From assembly GCA_019059635.1 (NCBI GenBank), contig JAGVRJ010000009.1, forward strand, positions 620,001 through 684,000: a stretch of DNA of 64,000 nucleotides, given 5' to 3'. The notes beneath the pieces are model-generated. The model searched no databases and had not been told where the DNA came from. It saw only the letters and a list, made by a program, of their open reading frames with translations. Both the position numbers and the translations under genes were made by a program. This document shows positions 22,269 through 33,408 of this stretch, in pieces. How positions within the stretch are numbered: the first letter of the stretch is position 1; every line of letters starts with the position of its first letter. The DNA is from Proales similis. Its lineage: Eukaryota > Rotifera > Eurotatoria > Ploima > Proalidae.

Positions 22269-23567
22269 TTAAAGAATCCAAACATTGTAGTCGCCTGAAT
22301 TAAAGCAGCTGGCTAGGAACGGTTGCAGATCGTAGCCGATCACGTCCTCAACATTAATGCGGTCGATATCCTGCGATTTGACATGAGCGAAAAATTTAAT
22401 CGGGTATTTGGTAGTGGCCCTTTTGGACTGTGTGCGAGCTCGTTTGGCCTTTTTCAAGTCAGAGTCCAGACGGCAAGCTCTGCCTGATTTACAACAGCAG
22501 CAGTATTTTTTAGACGAACTGTCACTCGGTCTCTTTCGTTTCAACTGGGTCGGTCGAATGAGGGATGAAGTCAAGAGCGGCTGCGGAATGTACTTTTGTT
22601 CGACTACTTGACTCATCATTGTGCTGGAGAATGGCTCGCTGGCTTTGATGCGCTTGACTGCAGGTCGCGGAGTCGAGGAACGAGGGCTTCCCTTTTTTGG
22701 GGTGCTGGCCACCTCCACATTGAATGTGACTGAAGTCTCTTGTTGAACTCGTCTCGGCATGCGCTTGACTCTTTTGGTGGACCTCTTGAATCCGGTTAGT
22801 TTCAATAATGACACGCTAGACGAGGTAGATTTCGGCTTAAGGTGGCCAACGTCTTGATTATCACACAACATGCTCTGAATGTAGTGCTCCTCGCAGGTAG
22901 AGACGATCGAGTTGCCCTCCTGTCCAAAGCTTTGCTCGTTTTCGATTGACTTTGGCATGCTTGGAGAGTTGAGAAGATTGCTATGGACACTGGCCACTTC
23001 GCACTGAGACGCCGTGATCGTTTGGGTCGACGAAGAATCAAGAGTGATGAACGAGTCTCTCAGTTTAGAGCTTGTTAGAGTTGACAAGTGCGTGTGACTC
23101 TGGTTTCTCCTGGACTGGTCGCAATCGACGAAGTTTCGCTTTGATTCGATCTCTTCAGACGAGCAATCCACTTCAACTTGTTTACTCCTCTGCTCGAGCA
23201 GTTTGATTAATTTTGTTTGCTTCGATTTGACCAGCTTAACCTTTGAAATTCAAATTTAGCGATTTGTTTAAGAGCAGGAGTCAGGAATTGGCGACGAGAG
23301 CAATGAGGCAAAAATCGAATGGGTTCTCTTTAAAGACCTTCGGTACGCTTTATTCCATAGCGAACCATGAGTCGACCGTGCCTGAGGTGGAGCGTGTCCG
23401 ATAACGCATTTGATTGGCGCTCGTTTAGTCACGCAATGAATGAAAGCAGACGATTGGCCAAAAATGCATTCGGCCAAGTGCACGTTCTCACGCTGTTCCC
23501 TCTCATCAACAGAAAATCGGAAGCTTACCAAGTCTGATTTGCATACTTCGATCCGGGCCATTTTCAT
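22269..23567 (-). CDS. Unknown basic, Ser-rich protein with a CCCC cluster (probably nuclear)
   Basis: Two exons, 23567-23529 and 23240-22269, join in phase at a GT-AG intron and give 336 residues. I do not recognise the family. The N-terminus is a short helical stretch (KLIKLLEQRSKQ) that may form a coiled coil. The middle is Ser/Thr-rich with KRSTKRVKRMPRR, KRIK and KRKR basic clusters that look like nuclear localisation signals. A KKYCCCCKSGRACR cluster follows, and the C-terminal 40 residues (IKFFAHVKSQDIDRINVEDVIGYDL onward) are more ordered. Alternative upstream ATGs and an additional 5' exon are possible. Proximity to the GPCR is not informative. Confidence 0.6.
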
Positions 23568-25461
23568 TTTTATCTGGCAGATTTTGAATAATTCTAAAAT
23601 AAACGAAAACATATAGCGTTAGTTAGAATGTCACTTCCTTTTGGGCAATTGAACGTGCTTTGGGGCATAACACGCAACTGTACTTAGGGTCGGAGAGAAA
23701 TGAAATGAAACAAGATAGCTCGCGTTCGTTATGGTCGAGAGCTCTAATTACATCAAAACAAAACAATTATCATTTTTGAGCAGCATTATCGCGTTGGCCT
23801 TGCTGTTAACTCGACGATTTGGCCTACACCTTTGGCGAAGCAACAAACAGCACGCAACAAAAATAACAGTTAATTTGCAAATCTAGCAGCCAGTCCCGGC
23901 CTCGCTGGTTATGTAAGGGCTCGGATGGAAGCTGCGCTCACGACTCTTACGTCACTGCGTTGGTCGTGAACTAGAGAATCGGCCGCACGCGCTGATAAGC
24001 ATCTAGCTGGATTAAATCTGCAAGTCGAATATATACACGCAACTGGGCCTGAAGTGAGAGAGTAGCCTGAGAAACAGAAAACGGAAACTCTGCTTCAGCC
24101 CTGAATGATAATGAATGCATATCGCTCGCCTGCCAGTCTAGAGCCCTTTTGAGGACCAGACGAGCGAATTGAGCGCTGGCCAAAATGAAGCCACGAAGGC
24201 AATAAAATGATTTTATGATCTGCGCCAACAAGGTGCACACTGCCTAAGTACTCATCGAAACGGTATGGCCTGCTTTGAAACGTGCTTTAATCTTGGCGTC
24301 TGGCAAATGCTAAGGTTTATGATGCAGACTAGGCGCCGCAAAGTGACGCGCTCTTTGTCGGCCGATACACGGCCAACCTGGAATAAGTTGTCGATGAATT
24401 ATGTAAATATTTCAAGTTATTCAATAAATCAGGCGGTTTATATAAAGAGCACAAATGAAGCCTCGAGCCCCCTGAGCTGCGGCTTTAGCTCACACACGGG
24501 CTAAGGTGAGTTTAATTGAACGTAGACTGAGAAGGACATTTTTTCAGCTTGACATAATAACCACAATCAAAGTGATGTTGCGTGATAAACAAAAAAGGCA
24601 AGTGAGGTGTACTGTGGTGGACGGCGAAAGTAAAATGAAATAGAAAGAGAAATATTTCCGACACTGAATCAATGAGGGATGACAAATCACAATCACAAGC
24701 CTTAATTAGGTGAATAAAATAGCTGAAGAATAAGTGTGCCGCTCCTAGAAGCTCAGGCGCCGCACTGATTGCTTCGCTGGAGATAGCCGTATTGGCCCAA
24801 GTGCGTGTATTCAATTGTACTGAATAGCTTGCCCAATCGGTCGGAACCGACTATCAAAGTATTGTGCCGCTCGGTGAAAACCGGTGGAAACGAGTGGACA
24901 CGCACTGAATAACCTGAAGGCGAACTGTGCTCGAAACCGGGACACTGAGCCAACTTATACCAAGTGAACCTGTTTGAGCCTTCATTTCGATAGAGATTGC
25001 GAAAATAGCCCCCCCCCCAGAGGCCTCAAGTCGGATCAATCTATTTGCAATGGATTTAGAACTTTTCCTAGCTTCTCACCCGCAGAATTCAATGCCAAAT
25101 AATTCCTAAGCCCATCTAAACGTTCTGACGCCAATGTTCGAGGTGCTTGCGACCACCGCCCATTCTAATTAAAATTCAGGGCCGATAATTGTTACCTGTT
25201 TAGCAAGTCAGGTATTTAGAGACCAAACAGGGGCGAGAGATCGAGCCTGTCACCTATTGGGCGTATATGTCCCTAAATTTAATTGATAAATTAATTGCTC
25301 ATGCAATTAGCCCTGATGGCCAGGCGAGCCAGGCGGGAATAGGTAAACTTTTAACGCCGTGGCCAACTTGTCATTGAAATATGTTTGATCCGGTCAATCG
25401 ATCGGTCCGTTGAAAATCCCATGTTAAGAGGCCCAACAAAACAAGTTCCTAATTCTGAGGT
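23568..25461. other. Gene-free stretch between unknown minus gene and the GPCR
   Basis: About 1.9 kb with no exon I can support. It includes a short C-run near 25009-25017. Small open frames here are overlapping and compositionally noncoding. Confidence 0.4.
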
Positions 25462-25467
25462 TTTATT
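25462..25467 (-). terminator. Poly(A) signal of the GPCR gene
   Basis: The minus strand reads AATAAA 37 bases after the GPCR stop codon. Confidence 0.55.
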
Positions 25468-25503
25468 CGACACAAAACAGGCTATTTGATTGGATTGAAT
25501 GTA

Positions 25504-26544
25504 TTAGCTGGCACGGCCCTTTAGGAGCAAGTTGTCGGTCTCCACTCGACTCACTCTCCTACTCTGAATAGGAGTTTCACTCTTCCGGTTAATGTAGCTT
25601 TTGCACAGCCTGGAAAAGTTTTTGTTCAGGAAAAAGTAAAAGAAAAAGTTTATGGTGTATGAAAGACTGTAGATGATCAGAATCACTGAAACTAAACAGT
25701 AACTTGACTTCAACTGTGTGGGCAGATAGTAAACGAACAGGAGGCCATGGCTTATGGTAGACATGACTCCGTTCATTAGAACCATGAGAGTTAGCTTTAC
25801 ATCGGCCCTATCACGTCTCTCTGTTCGAATGCTGCCACGATGAACCAGTAAACTCTTTCTTCTGAGCGAGCTCTTCATTACTGTAAACGTCAACGCGTTT
25901 ATAACAAGCAAAAGTAAAACGCACAGGCCATCTCTCACAAGGCTGTGTACAAAGCCGATGGCTTCTTTGATTCGATCATTGAAGCTCTGGCTGTCCACTA
26001 TCTCGAACCTTGTAACCGACGCGTTTTTCTCTTCTGTCCGGGTAACCTGGAATTCAAAAAACTTGTGCGAGTAAAACATCATTGGATAGGCCACCATGAA
26101 AAGGACACAGAGCTTGAAGGGAACTTTGTCCATGAATTTAAATTTCATTGCAATTGACCGGTATCGATTAAAACTTGCAGCTACATCACAGAACATGGAT
26201 ATAAGCTGCACCACGAAGCCCATGTAGATCAGGAGTATGACGTGTAAGTAGAGCAGAACAACGGAGCTATTCTTGTTGCGACCAGACTCGCCTTGCATAA
26301 ATGTGTGCAGGAAGATGCGAATCGAAAAGTAGGTGTCGCATATTGACTTGATCAGAAGGTATCTGAACATGACCGAGTTTAATTTATTTGATCGCAACAG
26401 CTTCCAAAAGACAAGGGCGCTCAAAGTGTTGAGCAGAATGCCGACGCCTGCAAAAGCTGTCTGAACATAAACAGTGACCAGTTGGAGAAGAACGTCGCAC
26501 ACTGCGGGCTCAATGCTGCTTCTGTTCATTTTCTGACTCGGCAC
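25504..26544 (-). CDS. Divergent rhodopsin-like G-protein-coupled receptor
   Basis: A single exon encodes 346 residues with seven hydrophobic segments. TM1 is at about 23-50 (ending in LNTLSALVFWKLL). TM3 is followed by FNRYRSI in place of the E/DRY motif. TM7 reads YSLSYTINFFFYFFLNKNF in place of NPxxY. A basic third intracellular loop (RRKSLLVHRGSIRTERRDR) precedes TM6, which lacks the CWxP motif. The layout resembles the peptide-type receptors expanded in many small invertebrates (FMRFamide-receptor-like), but the ligand cannot be inferred. It would act in the plasma membrane through G proteins, and loss of the acidic residue in DRY may raise basal activity. An upstream in-frame Met choice (residue 1 or 6) is open. 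Confidence 0.8.
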   Translation of the reverse strand: MPSQKMNRSSIEPAVCDVLLQLVTVYVQTAFAGVGILLNTLSALVFWKLLRSNKLNSVMFRYLLIKSICDTYFSIRIFLHTFMQGESGRNKNSSVVLLYLHVILLIYMGFVVQLISMFCDVAASFNRYRSIAMKFKFMDKVPFKLCVLFMVAYPMMFYSHKFFEFQVTRTEEKNASVTRFEIVDSQSFNDRIKEAIGFVHSLVRDGLCVLLLLVINALTFTVMKSSLRRKSLLVHRGSIRTERRDRADVKLTLMVLMNGVMSTISHGLLFVYYLPTQLKSSYCLVSVILIIYSLSYTINFFFYFFLNKNFSRLCKSYINRKSETPIQSRRVSRVETDNLLLKGRAS

Positions 26545-27508
26545 TGTCTCTAATTAGCCTGGAAAAAAATGAAAAAGGATTTGGGTTAGTTCCAATCTAT
26601 CGACTATATCGATTATATGATTATGTAAATATGAATTATCAAAGCGACCTAGATCTGAAATATGTGTTTGAGTAATTCAAACAAAAGAAAAAAGGTGTGA
26701 CCTGATTTCATTGAAACAGCCGAGGACTCGAGCGTCACTTTTCCGGTCCAAAAATTTTCACATTTTTAACAAGCTTAGATCGGGTTCGGTTTGTGCGCCC
26801 TATACACAGCAAACAGAATTCAAATGGTTTCCTATTAGGAAATAATTTCATCTTTATCATACTAATGGAAATTTGATGGCTGGAGTTGTTACCAAACCGA
26901 CAAAAAGGAAATCATGAAAAGAGAACGCATAGCTTCAACTTCTTGGCACATTAAAAAGTGCCAATTCAATGTAAATGAATGAAAGAGCTGAAAGAACTCA
27001 GGATTTCCTCTAAAGGCACCTCTCTAGATTCTTGAGACCGGAGCTTCGAATGTTCGAAACAAACGTTCGTGAGTTTGATAGTTTTTTTTCATTTTGGAGT
27101 CACGTGCACCAAAAGTATTTCTCGTTTTGAACTCTGTGAAAGCACTTTCAACATGATTTGCATGTCTGTGTTGCTGTGGCACGCGTAATAATCTCAATTA
27201 TAATCAATAATTCAACTGCGATTGACAGGTCTTAATCTAGCGCGTTGCTTATCAGTTGTTTGCTCTGCAAAATATGACATTGGCTGCTACAACTGTTTAA
27301 GGCGTCGACAAATAAATCTGAATTGGCCTGCTTGTCGTGCGCTCTAATCTTCGGACAATAAATTAAACAATATACCACCGCCTCGAACTCTTGAATTCAT
27401 ATTTCATGCGCCCGAATGCTTGTCTAAACGTATAATGAGGCCGAATAATTCACTGCGTCTAGCAAAATGAAATTAGGAAGACTCGCTAGGCGACATTGAA
27501 AAAGAGAA
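26545..27508. other. Divergent spacer between the GPCR and the lipid phosphatase
   Basis: Just under 1 kb of AT-rich DNA separates two genes transcribed away from each other, so both promoters should lie here. I found no distinct TATA box or RNA gene. Confidence 0.4.
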
Positions 27509-28441
27509 ATGGATCCAGTGAGCGGGATCCGATATGTTATCGACCTGGTTTGCCTATTGCTTCTTGGCCTTGCATATTCCGGCCTAAAGTATCTGGCGAA
27601 GCCGAATGCCGAAACGGGCTTTTACTGCGATGACGTGAGCGTAAACATGCCGTTCAAGTCGTCGACAGTAACCAACACTGTTCTGGTGCTCATTGCAAGC
27701 GCCCTTCCTATCGGTTTACTCACAATCACTGAGCTGGTTCGAACCGCTTACATGCTCAACAAGCACAAATCGCTTCAAATGAGAAACGTCTACCGGATAA
27801 GGCTTACAAGACGCATTCACTTTAATGTTCCCGAACAGGCAGGCAACCTCTGGACCAACCTGACTTATTACACTGCGGGCGTTCTGGTAACCGTAATTCT
27901 AACAAACCTAGGCAAGAAGACAGTAGGCAGATTAAGGCCAAACTTCCTCGACGTCTGCAAACCCAACACAGATCCCTATCAGACTTTATGTGCCAACGGA
28001 CCTCGTTATCTAATCCCAGGCCGTGATTTCCAATGCACTTCGCCAGCCATCCAGGACGTAAATGAATCCAGACTTTCGTTTCCTTCGGGCCACTCCTCCA
28101 CCACCTTCTATGTGGCTGTGTTCTTGATCCTGTTCATAAATCAGCGCTGGTGCAAGCGATCGCTCGGCTTCATTCCCATCCTGGTTCAGGCTGCTCTTAT
28201 CGCAATGGCATTCTTCACCGCGCTCAGTCGAGTAACAGATAATAAGCATCATCCCACTGATGTTCTTGCCGGCGGCTTAATTGGATCAGTGGTTGCGTCT
28301 TTTACTTTTTACCAGCTGAAACTATTTTACAGACGCTACAACTATAAATCAAGATACAGCTCCAGCGAAGCAATTTATTCCTCAAATAGGAAAAGGGACG
28401 ACGACGAGCAGTTCGATCGAACAGAGATGAGGCCTGTTTAG
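27509..28441 (+). CDS. Lipid phosphate phosphatase (PLPP / wunen type)
   Basis: A single exon encodes 310 residues with six predicted membrane segments. All three motifs of the PAP2 superfamily are intact: KKTVGRLRP (about 136-144), FPSGH (about 190-194) and SRVTDNKHHPTD (about 240-251), with the catalytic His in motifs 2 and 3. The enzyme dephosphorylates phosphatidate, lysophosphatidate and sphingosine-1-phosphate at the outer face of the plasma membrane or in the ER. The length matches PLPP1-3. The C-terminal tail is Ser/Tyr-rich and acidic. AATAAA at 28495-28500 follows the stop by 54 bases. Confidence 0.95.
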   Translation: MDPVSGIRYVIDLVCLLLLGLAYSGLKYLAKPNAETGFYCDDVSVNMPFKSSTVTNTVLVLIASALPIGLLTITELVRTAYMLNKHKSLQMRNVYRIRLTRRIHFNVPEQAGNLWTNLTYYTAGVLVTVILTNLGKKTVGRLRPNFLDVCKPNTDPYQTLCANGPRYLIPGRDFQCTSPAIQDVNESRLSFPSGHSSTTFYVAVFLILFINQRWCKRSLGFIPILVQAALIAMAFFTALSRVTDNKHHPTDVLAGGLIGSVVASFTFYQLKLFYRRYNYKSRYSSSEAIYSSNRKRDDDEQFDRTEMRPV

Positions 28442-29031
28442 ACAATCAGCTGTTTAGAATCGAGGCTTGTTTTACTGAATTGATGACAATCAAAAATAAA
28501 TTTGAATCATTCAGCCAGATTTCGCTTTTCGTGCTGAACGACCAATCGAGTCGTGTTTGGTTTCCTCGTTGTAAAAGAGCTCCATTAAGTCTCAAATGGG
28601 TCAAGTTTTAAATAGAACAAGTCGCTTTCAGATATAAATGTGTGCGTGCGTGTGTGTGATAGGCAAGTTGACACTAAATACCAATGCGATCGGCCCCGGT
28701 AAGACAAAAACAAGGCCATGCATGCTGCGAGAGAATGGTCATAATTTCGCTATTTGCATTAATTAGACCGCGGGTCAGGTAGAGCGATCCGAGCCCTTCG
28801 AACATCTCTCATAATACGGGCCGACTCGGTTCCTAATCCTTGCAAAGAACTGAGCCTTCGTAACTAGCCTAGCTGCGCGAAGCCGCTCGGCTCTCTCTCA
28901 CCTAATTGCGATAGGGATTAGACAATCTTTCCTCTCTTCATTTTGGGTGCTTGTTTTTAGGGCTAAAGGACATCGCGCGTTTTAGATATGAGTGTTGCAT
29001 TTATCTAGCGGTCTGAAAACAATCCGGCACT
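28442..29031. other. Intergenic spacer upstream of ADAM10
   Basis: It contains the lipid phosphatase poly(A) signal (28495-28500), a short interrupted GT run near 28640-28660 and a TCTCTC stretch near 28890. No coding or RNA gene is supported. Confidence 0.45.
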
Positions 29032-32000
29032 ATGAAGCAGAGTGTTGCGTTCATTCTGCTGACCTTGGCTTTGGCCAGTGATTCGCTTCAAACTCAGCAC
29101 CTTGGCAATAATCCTTACATAAAACAGTACGAGCAGCTCGACTATGATCTGACCAGGATAGACCATTCACATCGCCGTGTGACACGCTCAATAGACCGCC
29201 ATCTCTTCCTTGACTTTTATTCACACGGGCATCAGTTTAAGCTGAAACTCTGGCCAGCCAAGCAGCATCTTTTTTCCAACCAGTTGATCGAAGGAGTCGA
29301 CCGCTCAGATGGCGCCAAGCGTCTCGTTGACTCTTCGATCACTTTTTACGAAGGCTTCCTCCAAGACCAGCCTGACAGCTCGTTTGCTAGTGGCAGCATA
29401 ATCGATGGGGCATTCTATGGCACCATCAAATCCAAAACTCTTGGCAAATATTTCATTGAGCCAGCCAGACGCTACAATCGGACCATGAAGGCGCACTCAA
29501 TTGTGTATCACGAGGACGACGTACGCTCGGAGGTTCATAGTTCTCGCACTCGTCGATCTGCCGACGGCCAAGACTTCTCTTGTGGCTCGACCAAGTCAAG
29601 TATAAGCGAGGCAATGAAACGGGAACAAGAGGCTCTATTCAGAGAAAAGGTCAACACTCAAGGATTTGACCCATTCGCCTACACTGACTCCAGCTCAGAG
29701 TCGGCCTATTTCAAATATTCGCGAGAAGCGAACCAACAGCCGAGTCGATTTAAGCGTGATGCTGGATCTACCCAACAGGCCAAAAGACTCGAATTTCCCA
29801 ACAAGCGAACAATATGCAATCTCTACCTTCGAGTCGACCCTCAGCTTTTCAGTGAAGTATTCCACAACGAAGGAAACAAAGACCTGGACAAAACGACCAC
29901 TTTCCTTCTGTTCTATCTGAACAAACATGTCGAGGCGTTGAACTCCATCTACAATGCGCTTCCATTTTTCGACGCCGAGAAAAAGAACTACTACATTGGC
30001 CTTCAGTTTATGATTTACAGAACCAAAATCATCACCGAAGACCATTGCCGAAACAAGACAGTGCTCTCTGCCGAAGAGCAAAGGCTATGCGAACCGTACC
30101 TGGACGTTTCAACGTTCTTGAACTACGTTTCAATGGACGATTTCACCGATTATTGCCTGGCGTACACGTTTACCGCGCGTGATTTCATTGACGGCACTCT
30201 TGGCCTTGCCTGGGTGGCCAAACTAACCGGTAGCGTCGGTGGAGTGTGCGAGCGACGCCAGACTCTTCAGGGAGTGGCCAAGAGTCTCAACAGCGGCATT
30301 GTAACGGTGGTAAACTATCAGTCGCGAGTGCCCGAGGCCGTCTCACAAATTACATTCGCTCACGAGGTGGGCCACAACTTCGGCTCTGAGCACGACCCGG
30401 ACACGTCTGACTGTTCGCCTGGCACCAGCCACGGCGGAAATTATATCATGTACCGCAGAGCGACCACTGGCAATGACCCGAACAATCGAAATTTCTCCGA
30501 CTGCAGCCGAGACCAAATGGGTCCGATAATTCACGCGCTGGTCGCACACCCGAGCAAATTTTGCTTTCAGCAGTACACTGGCTCGCTTTGTGGCAACGGC
30601 ATTGTCGAAGAAGGCGAAGAGTGTGACTGTGGCTACGGCACCGATTGCAAGGAGAAATGCTGTATTGACGCCAGTCAGGACACAAACAAATGCAAGCTGA
30701 GACCCGGAAGTCAGTGCAGTCCCAGCCAGGGTCCTTGTTGTCAATTTGACACCTGCACATTCGCATCGGCATCCACTGTTTGCATGCAAAGCAACGAATG
30801 TCTTCATAATGTGACGTGTCGCGGCAATGACGCTCTCTGTCCTCGCTTCGATCCGACTTTCTTTAAACCGGACAAAACTGAATGCAACGCCGGGACGCAA
30901 GTCTGCAAGGCTGGCGTAAGTCCAATTTGACGCTGGTCGTCACTCAAACAAGACCGAAATAATGACCCTTCGATTCTTAGATTTGCACTGGGTCAATCTG
31001 CGAAAAGTACGACATGCAGCAATGTTACTTGGAAGGCGACCTAAAAGACAAGTCACAGGACAAGGCGATTCTTTGCCACCTGGCTTGCATTGGCAGTAAG
31101 ATCCCGTTATTCGATTCATTCGGAATTCTAATTTTCATCTCTTGCTCGACTCGAAGCCAAAACCAACAATCAATGCGTGGACTCGTTCGAGATTGCAGAA
31201 ATGCGTCGTCCTAATTCAACCCAAGGCTTCATTCTCAAGCCGGGATCTCCGTGTGTTGGAACACTTGGCTATTGCGATATATTCTCCAAATGCCGCTCTG
31301 TAGACGGTGAAGGGCCTCTCCTCCGTCTCAAGAATATTCTGCTAAATCCAGTGGTTCTTTCGTCAATCAGAGAATGGATAACCGTAAGAAGCAAATCGCT
31401 TAGATTAGAATCCAACTTTAAACTGTGAACCCTTTCAGACCTATTGGTGGGCGGCGGTTCTCATTTTTATCGGATTCATTTTGTTCATGGCCGCATTTAT
31501 TGAAGTATGCTCGGTCCATACTCCGTCAAGCAACCCTCGTAAGCCGCCGGCGCTCAAGTTTAGCGAAACACTTCGACGACCCATGAAAAGAGTGAGTCTT
31601 TCTTTGTTCAAACAACATCCTAGACATTGGCTGAATATTTAGAAACACCCAAGTATTCGCCTCCCGTTTAAATGAAAATCCTGGTTTACCTTTTCGAGTG
31701 AAACGATTTAATAGTTAAGAAATAGGCTCGCTCTAACATTTTCGAATCGCTTAACCTAATCCGCATATATAACTGTTAACTTCCGGCTTGGCAGCAAATT
31801 CCAAAGCTGGAATTCAAACGCGAATTCAAAAATCAAACTAATTACTTAATTTTGGCAGCTTCCACACTTGCACTATGGACATGGTCATGAAGAGAGAAGA
31901 GAGAACGATGCGGCCAGAGGAGAACGAGGAGAGAGATCGAAAAGAAGAACGCAAGCTCAAGTGATTAGCGAGAAAGAACATCGCAAGCGTGACTCTAGTT

Positions 32001-32431
32001 CTGCCAATGGACACAGGAAGCAGTCCGGTGCGGTTCAGAAGCGTTCACGTGATGTGTCCAAAAACAAAAGCTCTGATCAAAGCGACTTTCTTTCGCCATC
32101 AAACAAGCATCGAGCCAAATCGTCAGGACACAAGTCAAAATCAAACGAGGGAATTCATTACTACAATAATAATCATCCGCTGCATCCAATTCCTAGCCAT
32201 TCGACTAGCCGCAATGCGCACAGCGCGACCAAGAAAGACGGGAAAAGTCCGCACGAACATCGTTCCAAATCGACGGACGTCAAAACAAAAGAAACTCGGC
32301 AAAATCGAAGAACAGCCGCCAGCGCTTCGCCTTCTCGGCACAGGAAAGCGACCAAGGCCGAAGAAAAGCACAAAAGCCGTGATAAGCAAAAGAAAAGGGG
32401 AAGCACTGAATCATCTGGCCTTGAGTCTTGA
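29032..32431 (+). CDS. ADAM10: ADAM10 / Kuzbanian metalloprotease (Notch sheddase) with a long basic cytoplasmic tail
   Basis: Five exons, 29032-30915, 30981-31095, 31157-31383, 31439-31591 and 31859-32431, join in phase to 983 residues (human 748). Order: signal peptide, prodomain with furin-like RTRR and RFKR sites, catalytic domain with HEVGHNFGSEHD (about 444-455), disintegrin domain (CGNGIVEEGEECDCG from about 521), Cys-rich region, and one TM helix (about 744-763). The juxtamembrane SVHTPSSNP motif typical of ADAM10 follows. ADAM10 cuts Notch, cadherins and other type I proteins at the cell surface. The tail is about 220 residues, very rich in Lys, Arg, Ser and His, against about 55 in vertebrates. 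The final intron (31592-31858, 267 bases) is long for this region. If the last exon were spliced differently, the tail would change. Confidence 0.95.
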
Positions 32432-32835
32432 ATAGCAAATTGTGTAATTCACTCAGATAGGTGTCTTCTAGCCGTTTCAAGACACCGCCGTTAGGTCCAG
32501 TCATTTATTTTTCTTGCTCGGCCAAGTTCCACTGCATCTAGGGCGTGATAATTCAGTATTTCTATCGCTTCTAATCCTCCGCTCAGCTCAATTTCAATTG
32601 CGAATCGATGTGTACATATATGCTCGTCAAAGAATATTTTAATGGACAAGATCGCTTTAATTGAATCAATAGAACTCATCAAGTCAACTAAGCTCATTCG
32701 TTTCTCAGCAATCAGCTTTTTTTTTTACTTACTCCAGAATCTAGCTTGAATTATTCAAAATCTTCTTTCTTAAAGTTTATGTAGCACGAAATATTAGAAA
32801 ATAAAATCTGTCTTAATAACGAGTGTAACTGGCCT
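32432..32835. other. Tail-to-tail spacer
   Basis: The 3' ends of ADAM10 (plus) and the small unknown gene (minus) face each other here. An AAAATAAAATC element at about 32800 could be a plus-strand poly(A) signal. Nothing else is seen. Confidence 0.4.
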
Positions 32836-33408
32836 CTAGTGCACCAAAATTAGCGAGTCGGGAGCGAATTGTTGAAATTCTTCTTCGGAGGCGAAATCCG
32901 AGTATTTGGCAAGGTATTCGGACGGGTCCATTTCCACAACTTCGGCAAACTTGTAAACACGCTTGATCTCCACCCGAGGAGTAGGCCATTTGATAACTAA
33001 ATTCTTCTTGGTGTTTTGTTTTTGCCCAGCTCTTGAAGAGTCGATTTGATCCGCATCACGCACGATTAGGTTCTTCTCTCTCTTGCTGACCGTTTTGGGT
33101 CGAGGAGGACCTCTGCTCGAACCTTTTGCCACCTTAATAACTCGCTTTTTGCCTGGTGCCTTGGCCTGTTCCTCGAAGATGCTCTCCTTTAGAGGTGAGT
33201 CTGCAGGATACTTGGCAACTTTTAAGTGAGTCCTTGGTGCATAACTTGATTGATTGTCGCTCAAGTTTGAATATACACCGCTGCTGATGCTCGTGTGTTG
33301 TGAAAGAGTTTGAGATTTTGTGGAGGCAAATGACGGCAAATGACTTCTGTAAAGACTGCTGAAGTTGTTCACTGGCCAATTGTAAAACTGCCAATAGATC
33401 GAAGCCAT
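32836..33408 (-). CDS. Unknown small basic protein
   Basis: A single open frame of 190 residues begins MASIYWQFYNWPV. The family is not recognised. The first 100 residues are Ser-rich with little order. The middle is strongly basic (GKKRVIKVAKG, RPKTVSKREKN). The C-terminal 50 residues (PRVEIKRVYKFAEVVEMDPSEYLAKYSDF region) look more ordered and acidic, and end in LILVH. The coding call rests on the ATG, length, codon-like composition and clean ends. A missing 5' exon is possible. Confidence 0.55.
   Translation of the reverse strand: MASIYWQFYNWPVNNFSSLYRSHLPSFASTKSQTLSQHTSISSGVYSNLSDNQSSYAPRTHLKVAKYPADSPLKESIFEEQAKAPGKKRVIKVAKGSSRGPPRPKTVSKREKNLIVRDADQIDSSRAGQKQNTKKNLVIKWPTPRVEIKRVYKFAEVVEMDPSEYLAKYSDFASEEEFQQFAPDSLILVH

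Noticed and set aside
24265-24504. 79-residue plus-strand frame with several Met/Cys
   Set aside because: No conservation clue, splice context or poly(A) signal; the size is within chance expectation.
25009-25017. Run of C residues
   Set aside because: Too short and isolated to be a meaningful structural element.
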